DNA of 19,726 nucleotides from Clostridium felsineum DSM 794 (GCF_002006355.2 NZ_CP096982.1:1-19726), one strand, 5' to 3'. Counted from the first letter of the stretch, positions 1 through 7,035 are shown. The notes: generated by a model not told the origin, from the letters alone. Program-made: numbers and translations.

Positions 1-73
1 TTTTACATTTATATAGAAACAGGGGGTAGTTTACAAAAAAATGAGTTTATTCTACTTATATAAAGGCTCTAGT

Positions 74-131
74 ACATCTAATCACACGCTAAAGTTAATT
101 TTATAGCGATATTGAAATAAATTGATTATAA
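74..131 (+). repeat. Diverged direct repeat, copy A
   Basis: This copy starts with ACATCTAATCACAC and ends with GATTATAA. A related copy lies at 352-406. Between these anchors both read GTTAATTTTATAGCGATAT-like sequence with scattered differences. The motif TTTACATTTATAT occurs once before copy A (2-14) and once after copy B (429-441), so the window may open inside a larger degenerate repeat unit. Function unknown. Confidence 0.6.
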
Positions 132-351
132 GCATTTATATCGAAATATTATCGTAAAACTTTAAAATACTATGAAATACTTTGAAATGCTACGTAATAC
201 AAAACGCAAAACCTTAAAATATGTGTTATCGGTAAAGCATTTAAAATTTATAGGTGATAAGTTTTTATACGGTATTATCTATAAAATAAGAAAAATAAAG
301 AGTTTGATAGAATTTTTAATATGTAGTAATCATTTATATGAAGAATTTAAG

Positions 352-406
352 ACATCTAATCACACACGCAACTTAATTTTTACGATATAAAATTAATGGA
401 TTATAA
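352..406 (+). repeat. Diverged direct repeat, copy B
   Basis: Second copy of the element seen at 74-131, sharing ACATCTAATCACAC, a central TTAATTTT-GATAT block and GATTATAA. It lies immediately before the promoter at 419-447. The 150-350 stretch between the copies holds only a poorly supported 72-aa frame that runs through copy B, so the region 1-418 is best read as non-coding. Confidence 0.6.
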
Positions 407-418
407 TTTTGAAAGTGT

Positions 419-447
419 TTGAAAAAAATTTACATTTATATTATAAT
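419..447 (+). promoter_or_regulatory. Sigma-A promoter for the AIPR gene
   Basis: A -35 box TTGAAA (419-424) and a consensus -10 box TATAAT (442-447) are separated by 17 bp. Transcription would start near 454, leaving a leader of about 115 nt before the start codon at 569. No strong hairpin is obvious in that leader. Confidence 0.65.
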
Positions 448-568
448 GTTCATGAAATTATAATATAAGGAATGTATCGATAAGATTCCAACGCGGTTAA
501 TTAATAATTATTTCTTACTACATAAAATGCTGATGTAAAGATAATTAAAGAAGGGAAATTGAATTTGT

Positions 569-2410
569 ATGCGGAATACTAAAAATAAAAAAAACGATTA
601 TTTTGAAGCGAAAGAAATGTTAGTATCTAATATCCAAGAGTCGATTAATGTATATATAAATGATAATGTAGAAAGTTTGAGTAATACAGTAGCTATTGGA
701 AATAGTTTTTCTGAATGGTGTCTATATAATTTGTTTAACCTTAGAGAGGACGAAGTTGTAAGTGCTTGTGAAATATCAGGAAAATATGATAATGGTATAG
801 ATGCAATATTTGAAATATCAGATATATTGTATGTGTTTCAGTTTAAATATAATAGTGCTCATAGTTTGGATTCATTAATTAGGTTTAAGCATGATTGTGA
901 GAGGTTGCTAAATAAAGAGCCAATTACTGATAGAGATATAGTTAAGGAAAAATGTGCTATTATTAGGGATAGATACGCACAGAATAAAATAATAGAGTGT
1001 TATTATATAACTAATAAAGTTTATACTGAGCAAGAAAATGGACAAATTAAAGATATTAGAGATATTGATAGTAATGTTAAAATACATTATTGGGATGTTA
1101 ATAATATGATTGATAAAATAGAGGAAGTTAGTGGAAGACTTCCAAAAGAATTTAGAGGAAAAAGGATAAATCTTATTTTGAGTAAAAGTTTTGAAACTGA
1201 TGGAACTACAATAGTAGGAATGACATCGTTAAGCAATTTTGCAACATTTATAAAAAAGGGAGGAAATTTATTATTTCATTCCAATATAAGAAACTATTTA
1301 TCAAAGACTAAGGTTAATAAAGGGATTGAAAAAACATTAGAAACATGCCCTGACAAGTTTTGGTATTATAATAATGGGGTAACAATTGTGTGTGAGGAAT
1401 ATACTCCAAGTGGTTCTGTGTATAGTTTAATTGAGCCTCAAATAGTTAATGGATGTCAAACTGCCAAATCCATACTAAGTTATTTTACAGGAAAAAGTGA
1501 TAAAGAATCACAGGATAAGGGTTTAAAAGGAAATTTGTTAATTAAAATTATTAGGACTAAAAAAAGTAATACAGAACATGAGAAAAAAGAATTAAGGGAT
1601 AATATAACAAGATATACAAATAGTCAAAATGCGGTTAGAGGATTGGATTTCTATGCATTAGATGAATTTCAACGAAGTTTACAAAAGAGATTTGAACAGA
1701 TTGGATATTATTATGAAATTCAAAGAGGGGCTTTTATTTCACTTAAGAAAAATGTTAGAAGTAAGTATAAAGGTATCAAAGAATATGACTATTTAGTAAC
1801 AAAAAAGTTTAGAGGTGTATTGCCAGCTAAGGAAATAATACAAGCATATACAGCAGGTGTAAAACAATTACCTAATGTTGCATATGGAAAAGCAGATGAA
1901 TTAACTCCGTTAGGTTCAAAATGGGATGATATTTGTAATGAAAAAACAATTACAACTCCTTTAGAACTATTTTTGTTCCCTTTTCTTATATTAAAATATA
2001 TAAAAAACAACTTAGGATATAAAGCAGGAGCAAATGATTTTAGAAAGTCAGCATCTCTTTTGTTTGTCACTTGTTATTTTATGACGTTTGTAGAAATTAT
2101 GCAAAAGATTACCAACCAGCAATATGAATTTATTGAGGATATTGATATTGAAATTTTAAAGAAAATATTTAGAGAAAAAAGTATTAATAAAGAGTTAGTT
2201 AATCTTACACATAGTATAATAGATAATTTTCTTACTGATAGTAAAATTGAAGATGACTATATTCAAGATAATATAAATACATTTTTAAAATCTTTAGATA
2301 AATCTAAAAGTGAGTGCTGGTATATTCTAAACAAAAAAATAAAAAAATATATTAATGGTGAAAGTAAATTAATTCAAGAAATAAGTACGTTATTAGTAGA
2401 AAATGAATAA
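569..2410 (+). CDS. AIPR-family abortive phage infection protein
   Basis: This 613-aa protein matches the AIPR (abortive phage resistance) pattern: a central region with WYYNNGVTIVC (about residues 265-275) followed by PQIVNGCQTAKSI (about 290-302), both hallmarks of the family as I know it. The N-terminal part carries GIDA with Asp78, then FQFK with Gln91 and Lys93, a compact PD-(D/E)XK nuclease-like core in the QxK form also used by Mrr enzymes. Family members are standalone defence proteins that act inside the cell, usually by nucleic acid cleavage leading to growth arrest; that role here is inferred. The start is ATG 569 with AAGAAGGG about 13 nt upstream, which is long spacing. It follows its own promoter and no modification gene accompanies it. 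Confidence 0.85.
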   Translation: MRNTKNKKNDYFEAKEMLVSNIQESINVYINDNVESLSNTVAIGNSFSEWCLYNLFNLREDEVVSACEISGKYDNGIDAIFEISDILYVFQFKYNSAHSLDSLIRFKHDCERLLNKEPITDRDIVKEKCAIIRDRYAQNKIIECYYITNKVYTEQENGQIKDIRDIDSNVKIHYWDVNNMIDKIEEVSGRLPKEFRGKRINLILSKSFETDGTTIVGMTSLSNFATFIKKGGNLLFHSNIRNYLSKTKVNKGIEKTLETCPDKFWYYNNGVTIVCEEYTPSGSVYSLIEPQIVNGCQTAKSILSYFTGKSDKESQDKGLKGNLLIKIIRTKKSNTEHEKKELRDNITRYTNSQNAVRGLDFYALDEFQRSLQKRFEQIGYYYEIQRGAFISLKKNVRSKYKGIKEYDYLVTKKFRGVLPAKEIIQAYTAGVKQLPNVAYGKADELTPLGSKWDDICNEKTITTPLELFLFPFLILKYIKNNLGYKAGANDFRKSASLLFVTCYFMTFVEIMQKITNQQYEFIEDIDIEILKKIFREKSINKELVNLTHSIIDNFLTDSKIEDDYIQDNINTFLKSLDKSKSECWYILNKKIKKYINGESKLIQEISTLLVENE

Positions 2411-2502
2411 TAAAAAAATTATTATTTATGAATTTATAAGAAAAAATAGTATTGAGAAGTAAAAATTAACATATTTGACTTAAGGTTAAAGGAAGTGTAA
2501 AT

Positions 2503-3051
2503 GTGAAAAATCTGTTTAATAGTAAAAAGAAAATAATTATAGGAGTTATTTTCTTATGTGTAATATTAATTGGTGGAAGTATAGGGGGTTATGAGTATAT
2601 TTCAATTCAAAAACATAAAGAATATGAATCAGCATTTACTAAAACTACATTAGATGTTATGGGTCAAACAGTAATTTGTGAACAGATGATAGAAGTTTTT
2701 TCTACTAAATGGAGTACAGCGATTGATGATGGGGAAGATTTTAATAATGCAATAAGTGAGGTTCAACAAGGGTTTAAAGATGATGGAACTTTAAATAAGG
2801 TAAATAATAATAAGGCTAAGATAGAAAAAGAAATGATTAAATTGCAAAATCCACCGAAAGATTATGAAAAAGCATATAATTTGTTTGTTGAATTATACAG
2901 CAAATATGGACAAATATATAGTCAAGCAACAAGTCCTACGGGGTCGTTAACAACTTATAATGAAGATACAAATTCTAAATCAAGTGAATTTAATGAAATA
3001 TATGATAAGTTAGCAGTATTAAGACCTGAAATTAAATCAAACAAAAAATAA
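2503..3051 (+). CDS. Membrane-anchored hypothetical protein
   Basis: A 182-aa protein beginning with GTG at 2503, preceded by AAAGGAAG. Residues 1-10 are basic (KNLFNSKKK) and residues 11-33 form one hydrophobic segment without a lipobox cysteine, so it is probably an N-terminally anchored protein with its helical, charged remainder outside the cell. No catalytic motif or known family is apparent. It lies 92 bp after the AIPR gene with no terminator between them, and ends at a strong terminator, so co-transcription is possible. Nothing in the sequence ties it to defence apart from position. Confidence 0.7.
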   Translation: MKNLFNSKKKIIIGVIFLCVILIGGSIGGYEYISIQKHKEYESAFTKTTLDVMGQTVICEQMIEVFSTKWSTAIDDGEDFNNAISEVQQGFKDDGTLNKVNNNKAKIEKEMIKLQNPPKDYEKAYNLFVELYSKYGQIYSQATSPTGSLTTYNEDTNSKSSEFNEIYDKLAVLRPEIKSNKK

Positions 3052-3055
3052 AGTA

Positions 3056-3081
3056 TACGCTCCAATTGGGGCGTATTTTTT
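3056..3081 (+). terminator. Rho-independent terminator
   Basis: The stem TACGCTCC / GGGGCGTA has a 4-nt AATT loop and one G-U pair. It is followed by a run of Ts. It lies 4 bp after the stop codon of the membrane protein and closes the AIPR-side transcription unit. Confidence 0.9.
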
Positions 3082-3119
3082 ATACCAAAAATCAAGAAAC
3101 GAAAGGTGATAGTGATAAT

Positions 3120-3308
3120 ATGATTGTATTAGATGGATTGAACATGAAATTAAATCATAAAAACTAATTTACTAATGATTGGTATGCTATATATCTACAG
3201 GAGGAAGGATTAATATTTACAGATACATAATTAGTGGAGTTTTGTAAGTGTTTAAGTATTATTGCTTTCAAAAAAAATAAGAGATATAATAAAAGAATAA
3301 TTAAATAA
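3120..3308 (+). pseudogene. Decayed reading frame
   Basis: An ATG at 3120 with AAAGGTGAT upstream opens a frame of 15 codons. The same frame continues past TAA at 3165 and a second TAA at 3228 to 3308, giving plausible protein-like segments such as FTNDWYAIYLQEEGLIFTDT. This may be a small gene broken by two stops, or chance. No family is recognised. The rest of 3082-3365 shows no supported gene. Confidence 0.25.
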
Positions 3309-3365
3309 TGAATGGATTTATTTTGTAACAAATCATTGGAAATAAGCAGTTAAGCCAACTTCTAA

Positions 3366-3779
3366 GGTAAAGTTTGTTTTTTTCACGGCGTAAAGGGCAT
3401 GGAATTCAAAAATGTATTCATAGTAAATTGCAATGAAGAAAATATACCGCATAAAAATAGTATTGAAGAAAATATAGAAGAAGAGAGAAGACTTTTTTAT
3501 GTTGGAATAACTAGAGCTATAGAAAACTTGTGGATTTCTATAGTAAGCGAACTTAAAGGCTGTGAGCGTAAGCCATCAAGATTTATTAAAGAATGTAAAC
3601 TAAACTTAAATGATTTTGAAGGGAAATATAAAAAAGGCGAGAAAGTACAGCATGTTTCCTTTGGAATAGGAGAAATTTTAAACATTGATGATGACGTTAC
3701 AGAAATAAAGTTTCAGGATAGTGTAAGAAGATTTGATACTAGTGTGCTTTTAAATGCTAAACTTATGTGGAAATGTTAG
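3366..3779 (+). pseudogene. 3' fragment of a UvrD/PcrA-type helicase
   Basis: The frame encodes only the C-terminal end of a superfamily 1 helicase. It begins near HGVKGMEFKNVFIV, corresponding to the conserved 'hGaKGLEf..V' motif V region, and continues through EEERRLFYVGITRA, helicase motif VI. It ends with KGEKVQHVSFGIGEIL, the usual C-terminal Tudor-like segment of PcrA/UvrD. Walker A, DExx and all upstream domains, about 600 residues, are missing; the frame is closed by TAA at 3363. An ATG at 3399 could start a 126-aa product, but it lacks a clear ribosome binding site and would have no ATPase site. It lies directly before the integrase, which suggests a scar of recombination or insertion. 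Confidence 0.85.
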
Positions 3780-3794
3780 TGAAAAAGAAAACTT

Positions 3795-3839
3795 ACTCCA
3801 TTCATTATTTTAATTAAATTATTGTATAATGGATGGAGT
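3795..3839 (+). promoter_or_regulatory. Inverted repeat over integrase promoter and RBS
   Basis: Arms ACTCCATTCATTAT (3795-3808) and ATAATGGATGGAGT (3826-3839) are complementary at 13 of 14 positions around a 17-bp AT-only loop. The right arm contains TATAAT (3825-3830) and the GGAGT ribosome binding site five bases before ATG 3845. It could be a repressor or integrase binding site. In a transcript starting upstream it would fold and hide the ribosome binding site. Confidence 0.7.
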
Positions 3840-3844
3840 AAATT

Positions 3845-4804
3845 ATGGGTAGTAAAAAGTTAATTAACGTAAGAAAATCAACTCAAAAGAGCATATCTGA
3901 ACTGTATAAAGAATATCTAAATTATTGTATTTCTATCGGTCAAACAGATGGAACTATAGTATCGAAAACATCTTATTTTAAATTTACTTTAAATAAAATT
4001 GTAAATGTTGAAGGTAATATTTCTACTTTTACACAGGATAAATTGGAAAAACATATTATTATGATGAGGAAGAATAAATATAGTAGTAATTATATTCAAG
4101 GTGTGGTTATAAAATCCAAAGCATTTTTGACTTGGTGCTTTAACCATCAATATATAGAAAAGTTTAAAATAAAAATACCTCAAGCAACACAGAAGAAAAA
4201 AACAGTTTATACAGAAGAAGAATTAAAAAAATTATTAAAAAAACCTAATTTGAAAACTTGTTTAGTTGGAACTTATAAAAATTGGGTTACAGTCAATACA
4301 TTACTTGGTACAGGATGTAGGGCTGAAACGCTATTAAATATTTTAGTAAAAGATGTGGATTTTATAAATAGTACCATATTATTTCGCCATATGAAAATGC
4401 ACAAACAAATAAGTGTACCATTAAGCCCAACTTTATCTAGCGTATTGAGAGAGTACATTCAACTTTTAGATTTTAAACAGGATGATTTTTTATTTCCAAA
4501 GTTGAATAAAAAGAAAATGAGTTACGACACCTTACATCAAAATATTAGTATTTTTTGTAAACATAGAAATATTCAAATGAGGGGAATAAATACGTTTAGG
4601 AATACATTTGCAACTTTATTTATAAAAAACGGAAATAATAACATATATCTTCTCCAGAAATTGTTGGGACATTCAGATATTCGTATGACAGAAAGATATA
4701 TAAATCTTTTACCATGTCAGATGGCTGAGGATATAAACAAATACAACCCTCTGGATGTACTGAATCAGCAAAGATTAAGTATTAAAAGAGGAGGTAAACA
4801 ATAA
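3845..4804 (+). CDS. Tyrosine recombinase (phage integrase family)
   Basis: A 319-aa site-specific recombinase with an N-terminal SAM-like core-binding domain (about residues 12-100) and a C-terminal catalytic domain. Visible catalytic residues are Arg159 in GTGCRAETLL, a beta-hairpin lysine at 184 or 187 in HMKMHKQISVPLS, Arg252 in NTFRNTFAT, His276 in LLGHSDIRMT and the nucleophile Tyr285 in ERYINL. The box II histidine of HxxR is replaced by Asn249. The length fits XerC/D-like or plasmid/phage integrases. It would catalyse integration, excision or multimer resolution. Its stop overlaps the next start (TAATG), implying coupled translation, and an inverted repeat covers its promoter and ribosome binding site. 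Confidence 0.92.
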   Translation: MGSKKLINVRKSTQKSISELYKEYLNYCISIGQTDGTIVSKTSYFKFTLNKIVNVEGNISTFTQDKLEKHIIMMRKNKYSSNYIQGVVIKSKAFLTWCFNHQYIEKFKIKIPQATQKKKTVYTEEELKKLLKKPNLKTCLVGTYKNWVTVNTLLGTGCRAETLLNILVKDVDFINSTILFRHMKMHKQISVPLSPTLSSVLREYIQLLDFKQDDFLFPKLNKKKMSYDTLHQNISIFCKHRNIQMRGINTFRNTFATLFIKNGNNNIYLLQKLLGHSDIRMTERYINLLPCQMAEDINKYNPLDVLNQQRLSIKRGGKQ

Positions 4805-4989
4805 TGACAGATGAACAGAAAGAATTATTTAGAATATATTGTGACCTTCAATCAGAAGAATTTAAAGAAGAAATTATAGATTACGAATCTCTTAAAATGG
4901 TTGATGTGCAATATGCTATAAAAGTTAATTTTACATGGGGATGGCTCAGGGTTTACAAGAAAAAAAATAATGGAATTGAATGGTACTAG
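4804..4989 (+). CDS. Small hypothetical protein, coupled to integrase
   Basis: A 61-aa acidic then aromatic-rich protein (KVNFTWGWLRVYKKKNNGIEWY at its end). Its ATG overlaps the integrase stop by one base, with AGAGGAGG about 9 nt upstream inside the integrase gene, so it is very likely translated with it. No family is recognised. It has no signal peptide or membrane segment. A partner or directionality-factor role is conceivable from position alone. Confidence 0.65.
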   Translation: MTDEQKELFRIYCDLQSEEFKEEIIDYESLKMVDVQYAIKVNFTWGWLRVYKKKNNGIEWY

Positions 4990-5003
4990 GAGGTAATAGA
5001 TAA

Positions 5004-5420
5004 ATGAACGGAAATTTTACGATAATAAAAAACAAAGATATTACCTCCAGTCTTACTAATGGTGCTTTTAGATTATATGTACTTTTAGAATCATATTGCT
5101 ATGGTAATAGTAAAAATACGTGTTATCCTTCTCAATTAACGTTAGGAGAAAAATTAAACAGAAGTGTTAGAACAATACAACGTTATTTAAAGGAATTAGA
5201 AAGTAAAGGATATGTGGCAAAAAAAAGGAGAGGCAGTACAAGTAATATCTACAAAATGCTAAAAAAAGTAATACAACAGAAAATAGAAAAATCCATAAAT
5301 AGTGCTAAAAATGCTTATAACAAATATAAAAAGAAAATAGATAATTTTAATGATTATAGCCAGAGAGAATATGATTACAAAGATTTAGAAAAGAAATTAA
5401 CCTCTTGGCAATTTGAATGA
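5004..5420 (+). CDS. Winged-helix DNA-binding protein, possible replication initiator
   Basis: A 138-aa protein whose first 85 residues match the HTH_36-type winged helix: LTNGAFRLYVLLESYC, then YPSQLTLGEKLNRSVRTIQRYLKELESKGYVAKKRRG, with the recognition helix around RSVRTIQRYL and the wing at KKRRG. The C-terminal half is a lysine-rich helix. This domain opens many plasmid initiators and phage replication or regulatory proteins. The ribosome binding site AGGAGG lies 11 bp after the preceding stop. Directly downstream is a 400-bp array of iteron-like repeats, the arrangement expected for an initiator next to its origin, although the protein is short for a complete Rep and may be only a regulator. 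Confidence 0.75.
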   Translation: MNGNFTIIKNKDITSSLTNGAFRLYVLLESYCYGNSKNTCYPSQLTLGEKLNRSVRTIQRYLKELESKGYVAKKRRGSTSNIYKMLKKVIQQKIEKSINSAKNAYNKYKKKIDNFNDYSQREYDYKDLEKKLTSWQFE

Positions 5421-5486
5421 TTGAATAGAAGAATCTGCTAAAGGTGGATACTCTAACAGATTCAAAAAACTTAATTAGTAATCTAA

Positions 5487-5536
5487 ACACTTATTATTAT
5501 AACAGAAATTTTCAAAAAAATGTATATAATAAGTGT
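5487..5536. repeat. Inverted repeat in origin-like region
   Basis: ACACTTATTAT (5487-5497) is perfectly complementary to ATAATAAGTGT (5526-5536) across 28 bp. A further imperfect hairpin at 5431-5463 (GAATCTG/CAGATTC) follows the winged-helix gene. Neither has a downstream U-tract, so they are not clear terminators. Confidence 0.6.
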
Positions 5537-5554
5537 ATTTGTTATATTTAAAAA

Positions 5555-5588
5555 TCATGTTTTTGTTATGGTAAGTCATGTTTTTGTT
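5555..5588 (+). repeat. Two direct repeats at 21-bp spacing
   Basis: TCATGTTTTTGTT occurs at 5555-5567 and 5576-5588. The 21-bp period is two helical turns and would place two bound proteins on one DNA face. It lies just upstream of the first iteron-like copy. Confidence 0.75.
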
Positions 5589-5593
5589 GGTTG

Positions 5594-5833
5594 AAATATA
5601 AGATAATGTCGGTTAATAATCTAAATATAAGTAAATGTCGGTCTGAATTTTTTTAACTATAAGGGATTGTCGGTTCAAAAATAAAAAGTATGCTAAATGA
5701 TATTGTAATACTTTAATTATGTCGTATTAGAGACGACAAGCATGTAACAGTTGAGACGACAAGCATTACATAGAAATAATACATTCTAATAAGAATTAAA
5801 TTTAATAATAATGACCGACATTTCCTTATAATA
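5594..5833. repeat. Iteron-like array, ATAAGNNNWTGTCGGTY x4
   Basis: Three direct copies share ATAAG, three variable bases, then (A/T)TGTCGGT(T/C): the 21-bp units are 5594-5614, 5623-5643 and 5655-5675, spaced 29 and 32 bp (about three helical turns). A fourth copy is inverted at 5813-5833. Units 1 and 2 also share AAAT before ATAAG. The array stands in AT-rich DNA between a winged-helix gene and the next gene. This fits initiator-binding iterons of a replication origin, or operators for the winged-helix protein. The inverted copy abuts the promoter area of the gene at 5927. No perfect DnaA box was noticed. Confidence 0.75.
5730..5766 (+). repeat. Two GAGACGACAAGCAT direct repeats
   Basis: GAGACGACAAGCAT occurs exactly at 5730-5743 and 5753-5766, a 23-bp period. 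An upstream GTCGT (5721-5725) could pair with the first ACGAC. These lie between the three direct iteron-like copies and the inverted one and form a separate motif class. Confidence 0.75.
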
Positions 5834-5926
5834 AGAATTGATAAAACGTTATAATATATTATGAATAAGAAATACCATGAATACTTATAATACTTATAAA
5901 AATTGCATAAATGAGGGTATGATATT

Positions 5927-6700
5927 ATGATAGAAGAAAAATGCACCAAAGAAGAATATAGTTATTGCAAGACATGTAAAGAATCAATTAGTAATCTAAA
6001 AACATATAGAATTAGCGATAGTGCTATAGTGTTTGCTGAATATGAATATATACGTCAATTTTTAGTAGAGAGTTATGGTAAAGCAGATTTCAGATTGTTT
6101 TTAAAAGATAAATGTATTATAGAACCTTGTTTTGTAGTATGGGAACATGAACTGTATAAGTCAATGTTTCATAACAAGCATATGTCATATACAGAATATA
6201 TTAATTATGAATACGGGTTGTTTAAATTATTAATAGATAATTATGGATTGTTAATAGATAGAGGAAATTTATTAATGAAAACAATAGAAAAAAATCAAAA
6301 GATAGTAGAAAAATCAATCAATAAGCAAGTGGGGAAATCTTTTGGAAATGTAATGTTTGAAAGAAAACTAATGGATAATAATATACAATTTAAAAGTGAA
6401 AAAACGTTTGAAGGATGTAAGGATAAAAAAGCATTAAGATTTGATTTTTATTTACAAGATTTAAATGAAGTTGTTGAGATTGATGGTTTACAGCATAAAA
6501 AAGTTGTTGAGTATTTTGGGGGAAAACTAGGATATCTTGATAGAGTAAAAAAAGATAAAATTAAGAATAATTATTGTGAAAATAATAAAATAAAAATTAC
6601 AAGGATAGTGTATGACCCTAATAAGATAGAACAGTACAATCATTCTTTGGATATTAAAATTAATCAAATATTGAAAGAATGCAAAAAAGGTAGAGATTAA
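5927..6700 (+). CDS. PD-(D/E)XK nuclease with Vsr-like fold
   Basis: A 257-aa protein. The C-terminal third has a Vsr/homing-endonuclease-like PD-(D/E)XK pattern: SFGNVMFERKLMDNNIQF, then RFDF with Asp173, EIDGLQH with Glu184, Asp186 and His190, VEYFGG, and a final DKIKNNYCENNKIKITRI segment. Similar domains occur in phage and mobile-element endonucleases of clostridia. The N-terminal part has a short cysteine cluster (Cys6, Cys14, Cys17) and an aromatic-rich helical region of unknown role. It probably nicks or cuts DNA; target unknown. Start ATG 5927 has GAGGG nine bases upstream. It faces the XRE gene head-on: its TAA and that gene's stop are directly adjacent. Confidence 0.75.
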   Translation: MIEEKCTKEEYSYCKTCKESISNLKTYRISDSAIVFAEYEYIRQFLVESYGKADFRLFLKDKCIIEPCFVVWEHELYKSMFHNKHMSYTEYINYEYGLFKLLIDNYGLLIDRGNLLMKTIEKNQKIVEKSINKQVGKSFGNVMFERKLMDNNIQFKSEKTFEGCKDKKALRFDFYLQDLNEVVEIDGLQHKKVVEYFGGKLGYLDRVKKDKIKNNYCENNKIKITRIVYDPNKIEQYNHSLDIKINQILKECKKGRD

Positions 6701-6715
6701 TTATTTCTCTACCTT
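6687..6715. terminator. Bidirectional terminator overlapping both stop codons
   Basis: A perfect 10-bp stem, AAGGTAGAGA (6687-6696) with TCTCTACCTT (6706-6715), encloses a 9-nt loop that holds the two adjacent stop codons. On the minus strand it is followed by TTTTTT (6683-6688 complement), a good U-tract; on the plus strand a T-run follows at 6720. The stem encodes the last residues of both convergent genes. Confidence 0.85.
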
Positions 6716-6922
6716 ATAACTTTTTTGTAGTTCAATAATATCAGATAAGTTGCAATTAAGGGCTTCACATGTTTTTTCTAAAATTGAAAACTGGATACTT
6801 GTAGTCCTATTTTTACATATGTTATGCATAGATTTGTAGGTGATTCCAATTTCTTTTGCTAACCAATATATTGTTCTACCTTTTTTTTCTAATACTTCTT
6901 CAATTTTAATTTTTATAGGCAT
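6701..6922 (-). CDS. XRE/Cro-type transcriptional repressor
   Basis: A 73-aa single-domain regulator with a Cro/CI-type helix-turn-helix: RTIYWLAKEIGITYKSMHNICKN (about residues 16-38) followed by LEKTCEALNCNLSDIIEL, which matches the HTH_26/XRE pattern of small phage and plasmid repressors. The start is ATG at 6922 because GGAGG lies 8 bases before it; a longer ATG start at 6940 would put the GGAGG inside the coding region. It is divergent from the operon beginning at 7132 and the shared intergenic region has operator-like repeats, so it likely represses itself and that operon. Confidence 0.88.
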   Translation of the reverse strand: MPIKIKIEEVLEKKGRTIYWLAKEIGITYKSMHNICKNRTTSIQFSILEKTCEALNCNLSDIIELQKSYKVEK

Positions 6923-6941
6923 AATATTACCTCCATGCAAT

Positions 6942-6971
6942 ATTATATAATAATATATATTGATATTTCAA
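6942..6971 (-). promoter_or_regulatory. Promoter of the XRE repressor gene
   Basis: Reading the minus strand, TTGAAA (6966-6971) and TATAAT (6942-6947) are separated by 18 bp. Transcription would begin about 12 bp later, just upstream of the GGAGG ribosome binding site. Confidence 0.65.
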
Positions 6972-6972
6972 T

Positions 6973-7024
6973 ACCTATATATATTAAAGTATTCATACTA
7001 TAGATACTTGACAACCTATATATA
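6973..7024. promoter_or_regulatory. Operator-like repeats between divergent promoters
   Basis: ACCTATATATA occurs at 6973-6983 and again at 7014-7024. Between them is the dyad AGTAT-TC-ATACT (6988-6999), within a wider AAGTAT/ATACTT pair (6987-6992, 7004-7009). The second direct copy lies between the -35 and -10 of the rightward promoter and the first abuts the leftward -35. This is a typical layout for XRE repressor binding to both promoters. Confidence 0.6.
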
Positions 7025-7035
7025 AGTGGTACAAT
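7008..7035 (+). promoter_or_regulatory. Rightward promoter of the peptide/TPR operon
   Basis: A perfect -35 TTGACA (7008-7013) and a -10 TACAAT (7030-7035) are separated by 16 bp. It drives the genes at 7132-8779, leaving a leader of roughly 90 nt. Operator-like repeats overlap it. Confidence 0.7.

Noticed and set aside
172..390. 72-aa plus-strand frame
   Set aside because: No convincing ribosome binding site, low-complexity Lys/Ile-rich translation, and its 3' part is the non-coding repeat copy B.
1789..2070. 93-aa minus-strand frame
   Set aside because: Antisense shadow of the AIPR gene without a ribosome binding site.
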